Below are positions 26,823 to 34,814 of a DNA stretch of 34,814 bases, one piece after another. Source of the stretch: Marine group II euryarchaeote REDSEA-S42_B7. GTDB lineage: Archaea; Thermoplasmatota; Poseidoniia; Poseidoniales; Thalassarchaeaceae. Location: contig LURZ01000007.1 of assembly GCA_001629255.1 (NCBI GenBank), positions 1-34,814 on the forward strand, given 5' to 3'. A program made the position numbers and the translations under genes. The notes under the pieces are model-generated. The model worked only from the letters and a program-made list of their open reading frames with translations. It made no database searches and was not told the origin of the DNA. The first letter of the stretch is position 1, and each line of letters starts with the position of its first letter.

Positions 26823-28055
26823 TTAGATGGACTCAATCACGACTGCGATTCCTTGTCCGCCGCCGATACAGGCTGTTGCCACTCCATACCTCGAACCCGT
26901 TTCTTTGAGTTGGTGGGATAAGGTGAGGACAAGTCTGGTACCCGTAGCTGCAAGCGGATGACCGATGCCCACGGCACCGCCGTTGACATTCACGATGTCA
27001 TAGGATATCCCGAGATCCTTGATGCAGGCCACAGCCTGTCCTGCGAAGGCTTCGTTTATTTCCCATAGATCGATGTCGGACACAGAAAGCCCTGCCTTCT
27101 CTATCGCCTTTAGGCTGGACGGGACCGGCCCGTATGCCATGATGCTCGGCTCGAGGCCCACTACTCCCCAAGAGACGATTCTCGAGAGAGGCTCGTCCCC
27201 ATCGGCCTCGGCTCTGGATTCTGACTTGACTACCACTGCGGCAGCACCGTCCACGACCCCGGATGCATTTCCTGCTGTGACCAGAGATTTTGGTCCGAAG
27301 TGAGTCCTGAGACCTGAAAGAGTCTCCAAGGTGGTTCCAAGAACTACGTGATCCTCATGTGTGTGATCGACAGTGCCATCAGCGGCCTCAACCGGCACGA
27401 CCTCCTGCTCCCAGGTTCCCGATGAGACACTGGCCTCTGTCCTCTGGTGGCTCATTGCCGCGTACTCATCTGCTTGCTCACGCTCAACGCCCTTCCTTCT
27501 GCACAGCTCATCACTGGTTTGTGCCATGAACATGCCACTGACCCCGTCCACAAGGTTGGTGAACAGGTAGTCCTCCATGTCCTGTGCTAGCTCCTCTCCT
27601 GCCGAAGGGGGCCTCCCGAGCTTGTAGGTGTCCCTCATACCCCTCAAGACGTGAGGTGCCTGGCTGAGGTTCTCCATTCCACCGGCCACCACTACATCGG
27701 CCTCTCCGAGCATTATCATCTGGGTTGCGCTGATGATTGACTGGGCTCCACTCCCGCAGAGCCTGTTCAGTGTGAGCATCGGGACTTCCTCGGGGATCCC
27801 CGATCTTAGGCCAGCGTGCCTCGCTCCGAAGATTGCTTGCCCGGAGGTCTGCAGAGCGTGCCCCATCACCACGTGTTCAACACTGGTTGGGTCTGTTCCA
27901 GTCTTCTCCATGGCTCCGATGATTGCTACTGTTCCGAGTTGCTCGGCTGAAACTGATGCTAGTCGGCCGCCTGGTCCGCCATCTCCTCTCTTGCCTCCAA
28001 GCCACTCGCAGAACGGTGTCCTCGCCCCGCCTACGACAACTGCTCCCTCGGCCAT
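26823..28055 (-). CDS. Acetyl-CoA C-acyltransferase (thiolase)
   Basis: VVVGGARTPFCEW, LTLNRLCGSGAQSIISATQMIMLGEADVVVAGGMENLSQAPHVLRG, EINEAFAGQAVACIKDLGI, VNGGAVGIGHPLAATGTRLVLTL, CIGGGQGIAVVIE. Confidence 0.94.
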   Translation of the reverse strand: MAEGAVVVGGARTPFCEWLGGKRGDGGPGGRLASVSAEQLGTVAIIGAMEKTGTDPTSVEHVVMGHALQTSGQAIFGARHAGLRSGIPEEVPMLTLNRLCGSGAQSIISATQMIMLGEADVVVAGGMENLSQAPHVLRGMRDTYKLGRPPSAGEELAQDMEDYLFTNLVDGVSGMFMAQTSDELCRRKGVEREQADEYAAMSHQRTEASVSSGTWEQEVVPVEAADGTVDHTHEDHVVLGTTLETLSGLRTHFGPKSLVTAGNASGVVDGAAAVVVKSESRAEADGDEPLSRIVSWGVVGLEPSIMAYGPVPSSLKAIEKAGLSVSDIDLWEINEAFAGQAVACIKDLGISYDIVNVNGGAVGIGHPLAATGTRLVLTLSHQLKETGSRYGVATACIGGGQGIAVVIESI

Positions 28056-28072
28056 ATGGCTACTTCCTTCTT

Positions 28073-29491
28073 TCAGGACTCGTCTGATTCTTCCGTCATC
28101 GAGCCAAGGTAGTCTGGTAGTTCGACGCCCGACATCTTAGCGACGTCGTGTATCGGAGGTAGGCTCTGTACTAGGCTGCTGACGAAGTTGCTAGTTGCAG
28201 AGTTTCCGTCTTTGTCGTTTCCGCTGTCCCATACTGTGATCTTGTCTATCTTCAGGTTGCGGATTGCCTCGGTCTGAGCCGACACCATGTCCTCTATCTT
28301 CTCCACCATAAGTAGGGTTGCTGCAGCCTTCGGATCTCCTGACGCGCTTGAAACTAGGTTGCTGTAACCCTGGGCCTTTGCTTCCAGAACCTTCTGGACA
28401 CCCTCGGCTTCAGCCTCGTATTTTGCGAGGATGGCATCTGCCTCACCGCGGGCGATCCTCCTCTGCCTCTCTGCCTCTGCCTCAGCTGCTATCTCTACCT
28501 GCTGTTTGGCGACGGTTTCCCTAGCGATCTCGCTAGCTCTGAGAGATTGTTCTTCCTCGTCGTATTTCGCCTTAGCAATCTCGGCCTCGGCTTGAGCCTT
28601 GGCCACATCGGCTCTCTGCTTGGCCGATGCCTCTGCCTCTGCGAGGTCGGCGTTTGCCCTGGCTATCTCTGCCTGAGCAGCGTTCTCACCGCCAACTGCC
28701 ATTGCTTCCTGCTGTTCGACGTAAACACGCTGGTCTGCCTGCGCGGCCTTCCTTCCCTTCTCTGCCTCCGCGTTGTTCTGGGCTACCTGAATCTCCCTGG
28801 TTCGGTCGGCCTCTGCCTGCCCGATGGCTCCATCCCTCTGCGCGTTGGCAACATCGACCCTAGCCTGCTCGACTGCAGTAGATGCGGCCTTCTTACCGAT
28901 GCTCTCGATGTAGTCAGACTCGTCTGTTATGTCGGCTATGTTAACGTTGATCAGGTACAGTCCGACCTTCCTCATCTCCTGTCCGACGTTCTTCTGAATC
29001 AGCTCTAGGAAGGAGTCTCTGTCCTGGTTGATCTGCTCGATTGTCAGGGTGGCTACCGTGAGACGTAGCTGACCGAAGATGATCTCCTTCGCCATCTCCT
29101 CTATGTCCTCTACCCTGAAACCGAGGAGACGCTCGGCTGCGTTGGCCATTATCGAAGGCTCCGTCGAGACACCTATGGTGAACGTGCTTGGAACGTTGAT
29201 CCTAATGTTCTGTAGAGACAGTGCGCCCCTCAGGTCGATGTTGATCGTCATTGGCTTGAGCGATATGTATGCGTAGTCTTGGATAAGAGGCCATACTAAC
29301 GAAGCGCCTCCATGGAGGGTCTTGGATGGTTTCGGGCGTCCGTCTGCGGTCCTCTCCGTCCTACCATAAATAACCATTATCTGATCCGGTGGACATCTCT
29401 TGTAGCGCTGTGCGAAAAACATCACAGCAGCTACGAGAATCAATACGACTGCAAATATCATTATTCCTAGTACGTCTTCTGCTTCTGCCAT
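28073..29491 (-). CDS. Flotillin-like SPFH-domain protein
   Basis: N-terminal TM, SPFH-type region (VPSTFTIGVSTEPSIMANAAERLLGFRVEDIEEMAKEIIFGQLRLTVATLTIEQINQDRDSFLELIQ), long Ala/Glu-rich coiled coil (NAEAEKGRKAAQAD..., EAEAERQRRIARGEADAILAKYEAEAEGVQKVLEAKAQGY). Confidence 0.92.
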   Translation of the reverse strand: MAEAEDVLGIMIFAVVLILVAAVMFFAQRYKRCPPDQIMVIYGRTERTADGRPKPSKTLHGGASLVWPLIQDYAYISLKPMTINIDLRGALSLQNIRINVPSTFTIGVSTEPSIMANAAERLLGFRVEDIEEMAKEIIFGQLRLTVATLTIEQINQDRDSFLELIQKNVGQEMRKVGLYLINVNIADITDESDYIESIGKKAASTAVEQARVDVANAQRDGAIGQAEADRTREIQVAQNNAEAEKGRKAAQADQRVYVEQQEAMAVGGENAAQAEIARANADLAEAEASAKQRADVAKAQAEAEIAKAKYDEEEQSLRASEIARETVAKQQVEIAAEAEAERQRRIARGEADAILAKYEAEAEGVQKVLEAKAQGYSNLVSSASGDPKAAATLLMVEKIEDMVSAQTEAIRNLKIDKITVWDSGNDKDGNSATSNFVSSLVQSLPPIHDVAKMSGVELPDYLGSMTEESDES

Positions 29492-29559
29492 TGGCTCAAC
29501 TCATCCCATAAGACGCCGCAGTCACCTATGAATGCTTACCCGCCGCGACCGTTTAGTCG

Positions 29560-29597
29560 GTCAAGAGAATGATTTTTCTCGCTTATACTCTCTTGAC
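29560..29597. promoter_or_regulatory. Perfect 9-bp inverted repeat at the 3' end of the NfeD-like gene (candidate hairpin/attenuator)
   Basis: GTCAAGAGA (29560-29568) ... TCTCTTGAC (29589-29597), 20-nt spacer. A second short dyad GACCG-tttagt-CGGTC overlaps its left side. Confidence 0.45.
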
Positions 29598-30170
29598 GAC
29601 CAGGACCTCGCCGATTATGTCAACGACTTCGATGAAGTCGCCTGTAGCTATCCCTGACCCGTCCTCAGACTTGGCGTTGAAGGTCCTCTGTGCCTCGTTG
29701 ACCTCGACGGTAACCTGTCCGACTCCGTCTTCTGATATTCTGAGGTACACTTGCCCCTTGGATCCTATAGCCTCGGAGAGCTCCACCGTCCCATCCTGTT
29801 GGAGGTTGACGAAAAGTTCGAACAGCTTGCCTGTGAAGTACATCGAGGCCCCCCCTGCAATGGCTCCGGCTAGTATGGCTGGCGAAGCCCCGCCACCGGA
29901 CTTGGTCACGTACAGCCCAGCTAGACCGAAGAACATCAGAAATGCCATGATCCCCTGGAATGTGAGAGCCTTGAACGATGCATCCGCACCCATGTCCACG
30001 TCTATTCCGAATAGCCCGTCGAATATGTCCGTGGCAATTCCGCCAATCATCAGTAGGAAGAAGTACAGGACGAACAGGATGCCCCCAATCAAGGCGCTTG
30101 ACGCGAATAGCATGTCAATTCCTGAAACATCTCCTAGCCCTACCAACTCGAACAAACTGAACTCAACCAT
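29583..30170 (-). CDS. NfeD/YuaF-like membrane protein with C-terminal OB-like domain
   Basis: N-terminal hydrophobic helices; C-terminal AIGSKGQVYLRISEDGVGQVTVEVNEAQRTFNAKSEDGSGIATGDFIEVVDIIGEVLVVKRV; directly upstream of the flotillin-like gene. Confidence 0.78.
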   Translation of the reverse strand: MVEFSLFELVGLGDVSGIDMLFASSALIGGILFVLYFFLLMIGGIATDIFDGLFGIDVDMGADASFKALTFQGIMAFLMFFGLAGLYVTKSGGGASPAILAGAIAGGASMYFTGKLFELFVNLQQDGTVELSEAIGSKGQVYLRISEDGVGQVTVEVNEAQRTFNAKSEDGSGIATGDFIEVVDIIGEVLVVKRV

Positions 30171-30230
30171 TGCTATCGCGTGTTAAGTCTAATTTTTGAC
30201 TTGTTCGGCGGAAATAGACTCGATAAGTAC

Positions 30231-30509
30231 TCATTTCTTTGAAAGTAGTACGCCCATGTATCGCTCCAGGTTCAGGATAGGGCCGAGCGAGAGTCCGACG
30301 ATGATGAACGAGATGGTTAGATTGGTGTCAGAGCTGAGGTTGAATAACGTCTCTATGAGCGTATAAGAAAAAATTCCTATGAGGAAGAGGATGACTGGAA
30401 TTGCTGCCCTCCGAAAGAAGATATGGTAACCGAAGAGTTGGTCGAAGGCAGGGTTCCCAATGGCTTTGTCCACGATGTTTTCCTTATCCCTGGAGGACAT
30501 TGCATTCAA
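30231..30509 (-). CDS. Hypothetical small membrane protein
   Basis: 92 aa with two predicted TM segments (AIPVILFLIGIFSYTLIETLF, LTISFIIVGLSLGPIL); same strand as neighbours. Confidence 0.6.
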   Translation of the reverse strand: MNAMSSRDKENIVDKAIGNPAFDQLFGYHIFFRRAAIPVILFLIGIFSYTLIETLFNLSSDTNLTISFIIVGLSLGPILNLERYMGVLLSKK

Positions 30510-30521
30510 CTCGGATTGCTA

Positions 30522-30932
30522 CTAACCAAGTGTCGCCAGCCATTGGAACATCCCGAAGATCGTTATTACGACGGGGATAGAGTACCAAACGGCTTTCACG
30601 GGCTTGGAGGAGTCGTCCACGATTTTCTTCCTCCCAGTCGACGGATCGGTCGTTAAAATGGTCTTCTCAGCCTTGCTGTAAAGTTCCGAGAACTCGGATT
30701 CATTCCTTGCTAGGAACAGGAGGAAATACAATCCGAGTGCCATGGTACCGCCTCCGGTACCCTGGATCATGTATGCAATCCAGTCTGAGGTTCCCTCATC
30801 TGCCAACAGGGCATTACCAATCAGAAGTTGCGCTATTCCCATCATGAACCACATGATGGAGTCTCTTCGTGCCATATGCTCCATGAGGAGAAACCCCCTC
30901 TTGAATTTGACCCCTGCGTGTGAGAATATCAT
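30522..30932 (-). CDS. Hypothetical membrane protein
   Basis: TM segments (IMWFMMGIAQLLIGNALL, IQGTGGGTMALGLYFLLFLA, VWYSIPVVITIFGMFQWLA). ATG at 30932 overlaps the thioesterase stop (ATGA), better than the ORF-track start. Confidence 0.65.
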   Translation of the reverse strand: MIFSHAGVKFKRGFLLMEHMARRDSIMWFMMGIAQLLIGNALLADEGTSDWIAYMIQGTGGGTMALGLYFLLFLARNESEFSELYSKAEKTILTTDPSTGRKKIVDDSSKPVKAVWYSIPVVITIFGMFQWLATLG

Positions 30933-31400
30933 CCGCCTCTGCTCTTGGGCCGTTTCTCCCAGATGGCCCATGTGCCCTTGGCTGTGGCTACGAGTTCGCC
31001 CTCTGTTGTGACGAGTCTGCCCTCGATATGAGCGAGGTTCCTCCCTCTCCTTACGACCTCTGCGGTAGCGACCAGGTGGTCACCCGGGCGTGCAGCGTTC
31101 AGGTAGGATATGTCCAGTTGTGCTGTGGCGCACCACTCCTCCTCGGAAATCAATGATACGAGCGTGCCGCCCATTGCTGGCGGACCACTCCTCCTTGGAC
31201 ATCATGGATATCAGAGTCCCACCCATTGCCGTGTCCAGGAGGGTTGCATGCACTCCCCCATGTGCTATTCCGCCTAAGTTCAGGTGCATCTGGCCGACGG
31301 TAAGCTCCACCACACACAAGCCCTCACCGAATTCGGTTATCTCCATCCCCATTGACTCTGCGAGGTTAGTAAGCCTTGGTACGCCACCTTCACCGCTCAT
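30929..31400 (-). pseudogene. PaaI/4HBT hotdog-fold thioesterase, frame broken by an internal diverged duplication
   Basis: 31400 start (MSGEGGVPRLTNLAESMGMEITEFGEGLCVVELTVGQMHLNLGGIAHGGVHATLLDTAMGGTLISMMSKEEWSA), then a different frame from 31174 (MGGTLVSLISEEEWCATAQLDISYLNAARPGDHLVATAEVVRRGRNLAHIEGRLVTTEGELVATAKGTWAI). Confidence 0.82.
31123..31226 (-). repeat. Direct repeat of a 52-bp thioesterase segment, diverged (about 39/52 identical by hand alignment)
   Basis: Minus-strand copies: atgggtgggactctgatatccatgatgtccaaggaggagtggtccgccagca, then atgggcggcacgctcgtatcattgatttccgaggaggagtggtgcgccacag; 52 bp is not a multiple of 3. Confidence 0.85.
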
Positions 31401-33166
31401 TCGGACGCCTCTCCGGTCTGGACGGCCCATAGCCTCGCATACAGCCCTTCCTGCGAGACTAGTTCGTCGTGACTACCCTTCTCCGTAATCTGTCCCTTCT
31501 CCATCACCGCTATGGTGTCGGCGTTCCTGATAGTGGAGAGCCTGTGAGCGATGATCAGGGTGGTCCTGTCACGAGATATCCTCTCGATCGACCTCTGCAG
31601 TGCTGCCTCTGTCTCGTTGTCCACATTGCTTGTGGCCTCGTCAAGGACAAGAACGGGAGCGTCCTTCAAAACCGCGCGTGCTATGGCTATCCTCTGGCGC
31701 TGGCCCCCGGAGAGTCGATGTCCGTCCTCGCCGATGTTGGTGTCCCAACCCTCGGGTAGCTCGTCAATGAAACCGATTGCCTCAGCGATGCGTGCGGCCT
31801 CGACCATCTCCTCCTCCGATGCATCGGGTCTGCCGTAGAGCACGTTGTCCCTCACTGTCCCCGGGAACAGGGTGGTGGTCTGGCTGACTAGGGAGATGGA
31901 TCCCCTCAATGAGTCTAGTTTCAGGGTCCTGACGTCATTCCCATCCAGGGACACCTTGCCCTCTAGGGGGTCGTGGAACCTCAGCAGGAGCCTGACCAGG
32001 GTGGTCTTGCCTGATCCAGTGGCTCCGACCAACCCGACAGTCTTCCCAGCAGGGACCTCGAGGTCGATACCCCTGAGGACGTCCTCCCTACCCGGGTAAG
32101 TGAACCGGATGTCCTCGAACCTGATGTCCCCCTTCACTTCCTCGATGCTGGTGTCGCCTTCAACCACGCCGACCTCGGTGTCGAGTAGGTCAAGCACCCT
32201 GGTGGTGGATGCGAGGGCCCTCTGGTACAGGTCGAAGGTCTCGCCGAGCCTGGTGAGCGGCCAAAGGAGCCTCTGAGTGATGAACACGATGACGGAGTAC
32301 TCACCCAGGCCGATCTTGCCCTCTAGGGCGTACTTCCCGCCCACCAAGAGGTTGGCTGTGAACGCGAAGAGGATTGCCATCCTTATCAGTGGCACGAAGG
32401 ATGCGGAGAGCCTGATGGCGGATCTGTTGGCGTCCCGGTATGACTGGGATGCGTCGCTGACCCTCTTGGCCTCCCGCTCCTCGGCGGTGAACGACTTGAT
32501 CGTGGTGATCCCCTGGAGGTTGTTGTTCAGTATGGCGTTCAGCTCTGCAACCTCCTTTCGGACCTCTGAGTACCTTACCCCTATCCTCCTCTGGTACAGG
32601 AAGGACCCACCGACTATCACGGGAACGGGGATGATTGCGAGGAGCGCGACCTCTGGGGCGAGGAAGAACATGATGCCGCTGACCACTATCACGGTTGTAC
32701 CCACCTGCAGCAGGTCGTTCGCCCCGTGGTCGAGGAACCTCTCGAGTTGGTTCACGTCGTCGTTCATTATCGCCATCAGGCCACCGGTGCTCTGCTCGGA
32801 GAACCACTGCATCTCTAGATCCTGGATGTGCCTGTAGGCATCCATTCTGAGCTCGTGCTGGGCGGTCTGTGCCAGGTTCCTCCACAGGACCCCGTAGAAG
32901 TACTGGAACAGGGACTCGAGGACCCAGATCGCCACGGTGATCCCGGCCAGGACCTGCAGCTGCACCCATGGGTCGGTGTAGCCGTAGTCCGCTAGGAAGG
33001 ACTCCTCCTGCTGGTGAACCACGTCTATTGCCATCCCTATCAACACCGGGGGGGCGAGATCCCAGATCTTGTTCAGGACCGAGCAAATCGATGCCAGGAT
33101 GATGGCTCCCCTCTGGTCTTTCATCTGGTTGAGGAGGCGCGAGAGGGGGTGACGCGCATCAGACAC
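31397..33166 (-). CDS. ABC exporter, fused permease and ATPase (MsbA/multidrug type)
   Basis: N-terminal TM domain; Walker A GLVGATGSGKTTLVRLLLRF, signature LSGGQRQRIAIARAVL, Walker B VLVLDEATSNVD, H-loop IIAHRLSTIRNAD. Confidence 0.96.
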   Translation of the reverse strand: MSDARHPLSRLLNQMKDQRGAIILASICSVLNKIWDLAPPVLIGMAIDVVHQQEESFLADYGYTDPWVQLQVLAGITVAIWVLESLFQYFYGVLWRNLAQTAQHELRMDAYRHIQDLEMQWFSEQSTGGLMAIMNDDVNQLERFLDHGANDLLQVGTTVIVVSGIMFFLAPEVALLAIIPVPVIVGGSFLYQRRIGVRYSEVRKEVAELNAILNNNLQGITTIKSFTAEEREAKRVSDASQSYRDANRSAIRLSASFVPLIRMAILFAFTANLLVGGKYALEGKIGLGEYSVIVFITQRLLWPLTRLGETFDLYQRALASTTRVLDLLDTEVGVVEGDTSIEEVKGDIRFEDIRFTYPGREDVLRGIDLEVPAGKTVGLVGATGSGKTTLVRLLLRFHDPLEGKVSLDGNDVRTLKLDSLRGSISLVSQTTTLFPGTVRDNVLYGRPDASEEEMVEAARIAEAIGFIDELPEGWDTNIGEDGHRLSGGQRQRIAIARAVLKDAPVLVLDEATSNVDNETEAALQRSIERISRDRTTLIIAHRLSTIRNADTIAVMEKGQITEKGSHDELVSQEGLYARLWAVQTGEASE

Positions 33167-33205
33167 ACCTCCCGCTAGAACTGTTCGTCTTCAACCCTGC
33201 CCACA

Positions 33206-34270
33206 ATGGATTTTTGGAGGGGACGCATCTCAAGGAGCATGGCGAGCCGTGCTCTAGTGGCGGTGCTGTTTCTCTCGGCGAGCCTGTCTGGCTGCCTGAT
33301 GGGGGGAAGCGAGGCATCAGGGGACGAGGACGGGTTGGTCGTGGACGATACGCCCCCTTACATCGAGGACGGGATATTCAACTGCATCGATCACGACAAC
33401 CTGACCAGGTGCTGGCAGGCACACGTGCCCGAGAACCTCGACCCAAACGTTACCGTCCCGCTCATCATAGACATGCACGGGTACGCCTCTAACTCGATCG
33501 AGCACAGGAAGCTCTCTTCCTTCGATGACATAGCCGACGAGGTGGGGGCGATAGTGGTCTACCCGGACGGGGTCGCGGGCTACAACATGCAGTGGGACCT
33601 CGAGGAGAACCAGGCCTGGAACTCCGGTTGGTGCTGCGCGCACTCCACCCGCGACCAGATAGACGACGTCGGCTTCATCGAGAGGGTTGTGAACATCTCC
33701 CTGGGGATGTACAACGTCGACGAGGACAGGGTCTACGCCTCCGGGTGGTCGAACGGATGCTCGATGTCGCAGAGGCTGGCTATGGAGTCCAGCCACATCT
33801 TCGCTGCGGTGGGGTGCATGGCGTTCTACCTGATCACGGAGCCGGTGGATAGCTACTCCCCGATCCCTGTGATGGAGGTCCACGGGTTCCTGGACAACGT
33901 GGTCCTCTACGAGTCCACCATCCTCAGCGTGCCATTCAACGAGGCGCTCTGGACGAACCTGGAGGCCTACGACACGGGCGCCATAGAGAACATTGTCGAG
34001 TGGGGAGGCCACAACAACTGCTCGGGGGGGCTTGAGACCTACGAGCTGAACGCGCTGTACACGATACAGGGCTACGACGGCTGTGAGAACGACGCATCGG
34101 TGCGGCTGATGACCATATACGCGGCTCAGCACAACCCGTACGAGAAGGACTACGAGGACGACACCCTCATCGGGAGCACCTTCATCGGCACTCAAGGTCT
34201 GGTGATGTCGAGCCACATAGTCTGGGACTTCATCAGCCAGTACTCCAAGGAAGTTGTGCCAGAAGAGTAG
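33206..34270 (+). CDS. Secreted lipoprotein esterase, PHB-depolymerase/LpqC-like
   Basis: Lipobox-like ALVAVLFLSASLSGCLMGG; VPLIIDMHGYASNSIEHRKLSSFDDIADEVGAIVVYPDG, QAWNSGWCCAHSTRDQIDDVGFIERVV, VYASGWSNGCSMSQRLA (nucleophile elbow), MEVHGFLDNVV. Alternative ATG 33239. Confidence 0.85.
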   Translation: MDFWRGRISRSMASRALVAVLFLSASLSGCLMGGSEASGDEDGLVVDDTPPYIEDGIFNCIDHDNLTRCWQAHVPENLDPNVTVPLIIDMHGYASNSIEHRKLSSFDDIADEVGAIVVYPDGVAGYNMQWDLEENQAWNSGWCCAHSTRDQIDDVGFIERVVNISLGMYNVDEDRVYASGWSNGCSMSQRLAMESSHIFAAVGCMAFYLITEPVDSYSPIPVMEVHGFLDNVVLYESTILSVPFNEALWTNLEAYDTGAIENIVEWGGHNNCSGGLETYELNALYTIQGYDGCENDASVRLMTIYAAQHNPYEKDYEDDTLIGSTFIGTQGLVMSSHIVWDFISQYSKEVVPEE

Positions 34271-34314
34271 GATATCCGAGTGAGGTTCAAATCCGCAGGG
34301 CGGCTTCATGGCAC

Positions 34315-34814
34315 GTGGCAGAGGAACCCACTGCGGGCGAGAAGAATTGGCAGACCACGGCGGGGGAGCAGTTCCGCAACCTGAAGGAGAAGATGGCCGC
34401 GGCCACGGACTTCACAGGCAAGAAGGCCAAGGAAGCAGCCCGGGCTGCATCGGGGGGGTTGGACAAGGCGATCGCCAGATGGACCCCCCTCCCGCTTTCC
34501 CCGGAGGAGATAGAGCGCCTCAGCGACCTCAGGGAGTCCCTGCCGCCCGCCCCTGACATCCCCTCGCTCGACGAGCTCGTCCAGTCGAAGGGGAACGTGA
34601 TGATCCCTGTGGAGGAGTACGAGAAGCTGGTCGAGGCATTCAGGGCAAACGAGGAAATGAGGAAGGAGCAGGGAGATATGCTAGTCGAGTCTCTCGCGAT
34701 AACCCAGAGGCTTATGGAGACAGAGAAGTCCCTTGAGGAGATCAAGATAGTGGCCTCCGAACTGGAGAAGAGGAAGGATAAGCGTCCAGTCCAAGACCAG
34801 GGGCTGTCCGAGAT
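34315..34814 (+). CDS. Hypothetical coiled-coil protein, open at the window edge
   Basis: Own translation from GTG 34315: (M)AEEPTAGEKNWQTTAGEQFRNLKEKMAAATDFTGKKAKEAARAASGGLDKAIARWTPLPLSPEEIERLSDLRESLPPAPDIPSLDELVQSKGNVMIPVEEYEKLVEAFRANEEMRKEQGDML...; no stop to the end, hence absent from the ORF track. Confidence 0.65.
   Translation, partial: MAEEPTAGEKNWQTTAGEQFRNLKEKMAAATDFTGKKAKEAARAASGGLDKAIARWTPLPLSPEEIERLSDLRESLPPAPDIPSLDELVQSKGNVMIPVEEYEKLVEAFRANEEMRKEQGDMLVESLAITQRLMETEKSLEEIKIVASELEKRKDKRPVQDQGLSE

Noticed and set aside
28385-28900. Repeat-like gcctctgcctc... tract
   Set aside because: Explained by the Ala/Glu-rich coiled-coil codons of the flotillin-like gene, not a nucleotide repeat element.
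32301-33086. 261-aa minus-strand ORF within the ABC exporter region
   Set aside because: Same strand but a different frame from the ABC exporter; Arg/Gly/Pro-rich low-complexity translation; artefact of high GC.
33317-34309. 330-aa minus-strand ORF opposite the esterase gene
   Set aside because: Antisense to a well-supported lipoprotein esterase; His/Val/Arg-rich composition is typical of the complement of a high-GC3 gene, with no domain.
34280-34310. tRNA T-arm-like string gaggttcaaatccgcagggc
   Set aside because: Resembles GGTTCAAATCC, but the stem is imperfect and the upstream 60 nt are esterase coding sequence with no D-arm or anticodon arm.
1-34814. CRISPR arrays, transposases, integrases, toxin-antitoxin or phage genes
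   Set aside because: None seen: no regularly spaced direct repeats and no corresponding protein motifs in the ORF list.

Overview
This is a gene-dense archaeal window, about 34.8 kb and open at both ends. The gene set is archaeal: aRF1, aIF2-beta, class I LysRS, Trm56, Nog1-like GTPase, GfcR-like PRTase regulator, archaeal-type UMP kinase and TraB. These sit beside bacterial-flavoured genes: LipB, Lpd, FolP, PCD, UbiX, a FadA-type thiolase, flotillin/NfeD and YeiH. The mix, plus secreted M28 peptidase and esterase genes, suggests a marine Group II/III-like euryarchaeon (Thermoplasmatota); that lineage call is inference. No rRNA, tRNA, CRISPR array, transposase or phage module was recognised, and no clear new defence or mobile system is visible. 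The items most worth checking are: (1) a carB whose second synthetase half has lost about 20-25 codons, including the expected GSGPIRIGQ-type motif, with a frameshift; (2) a PaaI/4HBT thioesterase gene with a diverged 52-bp direct repeat that shifts the frame, like a chimeric junction; (3) a frameshifted lpdA; (4) an orphan class-V aminotransferase C-terminal remnant between lipB and ubiX; (5) a perfect 10-bp dyad between lysS and a SnoaL-like gene; (6) an unlisted 38-aa zinc-ribbon ORF; (7) three DUF2061 domains in two adjacent genes; and (8) an ABC exporter/thioesterase/membrane protein/NfeD/flotillin gene set on one strand.
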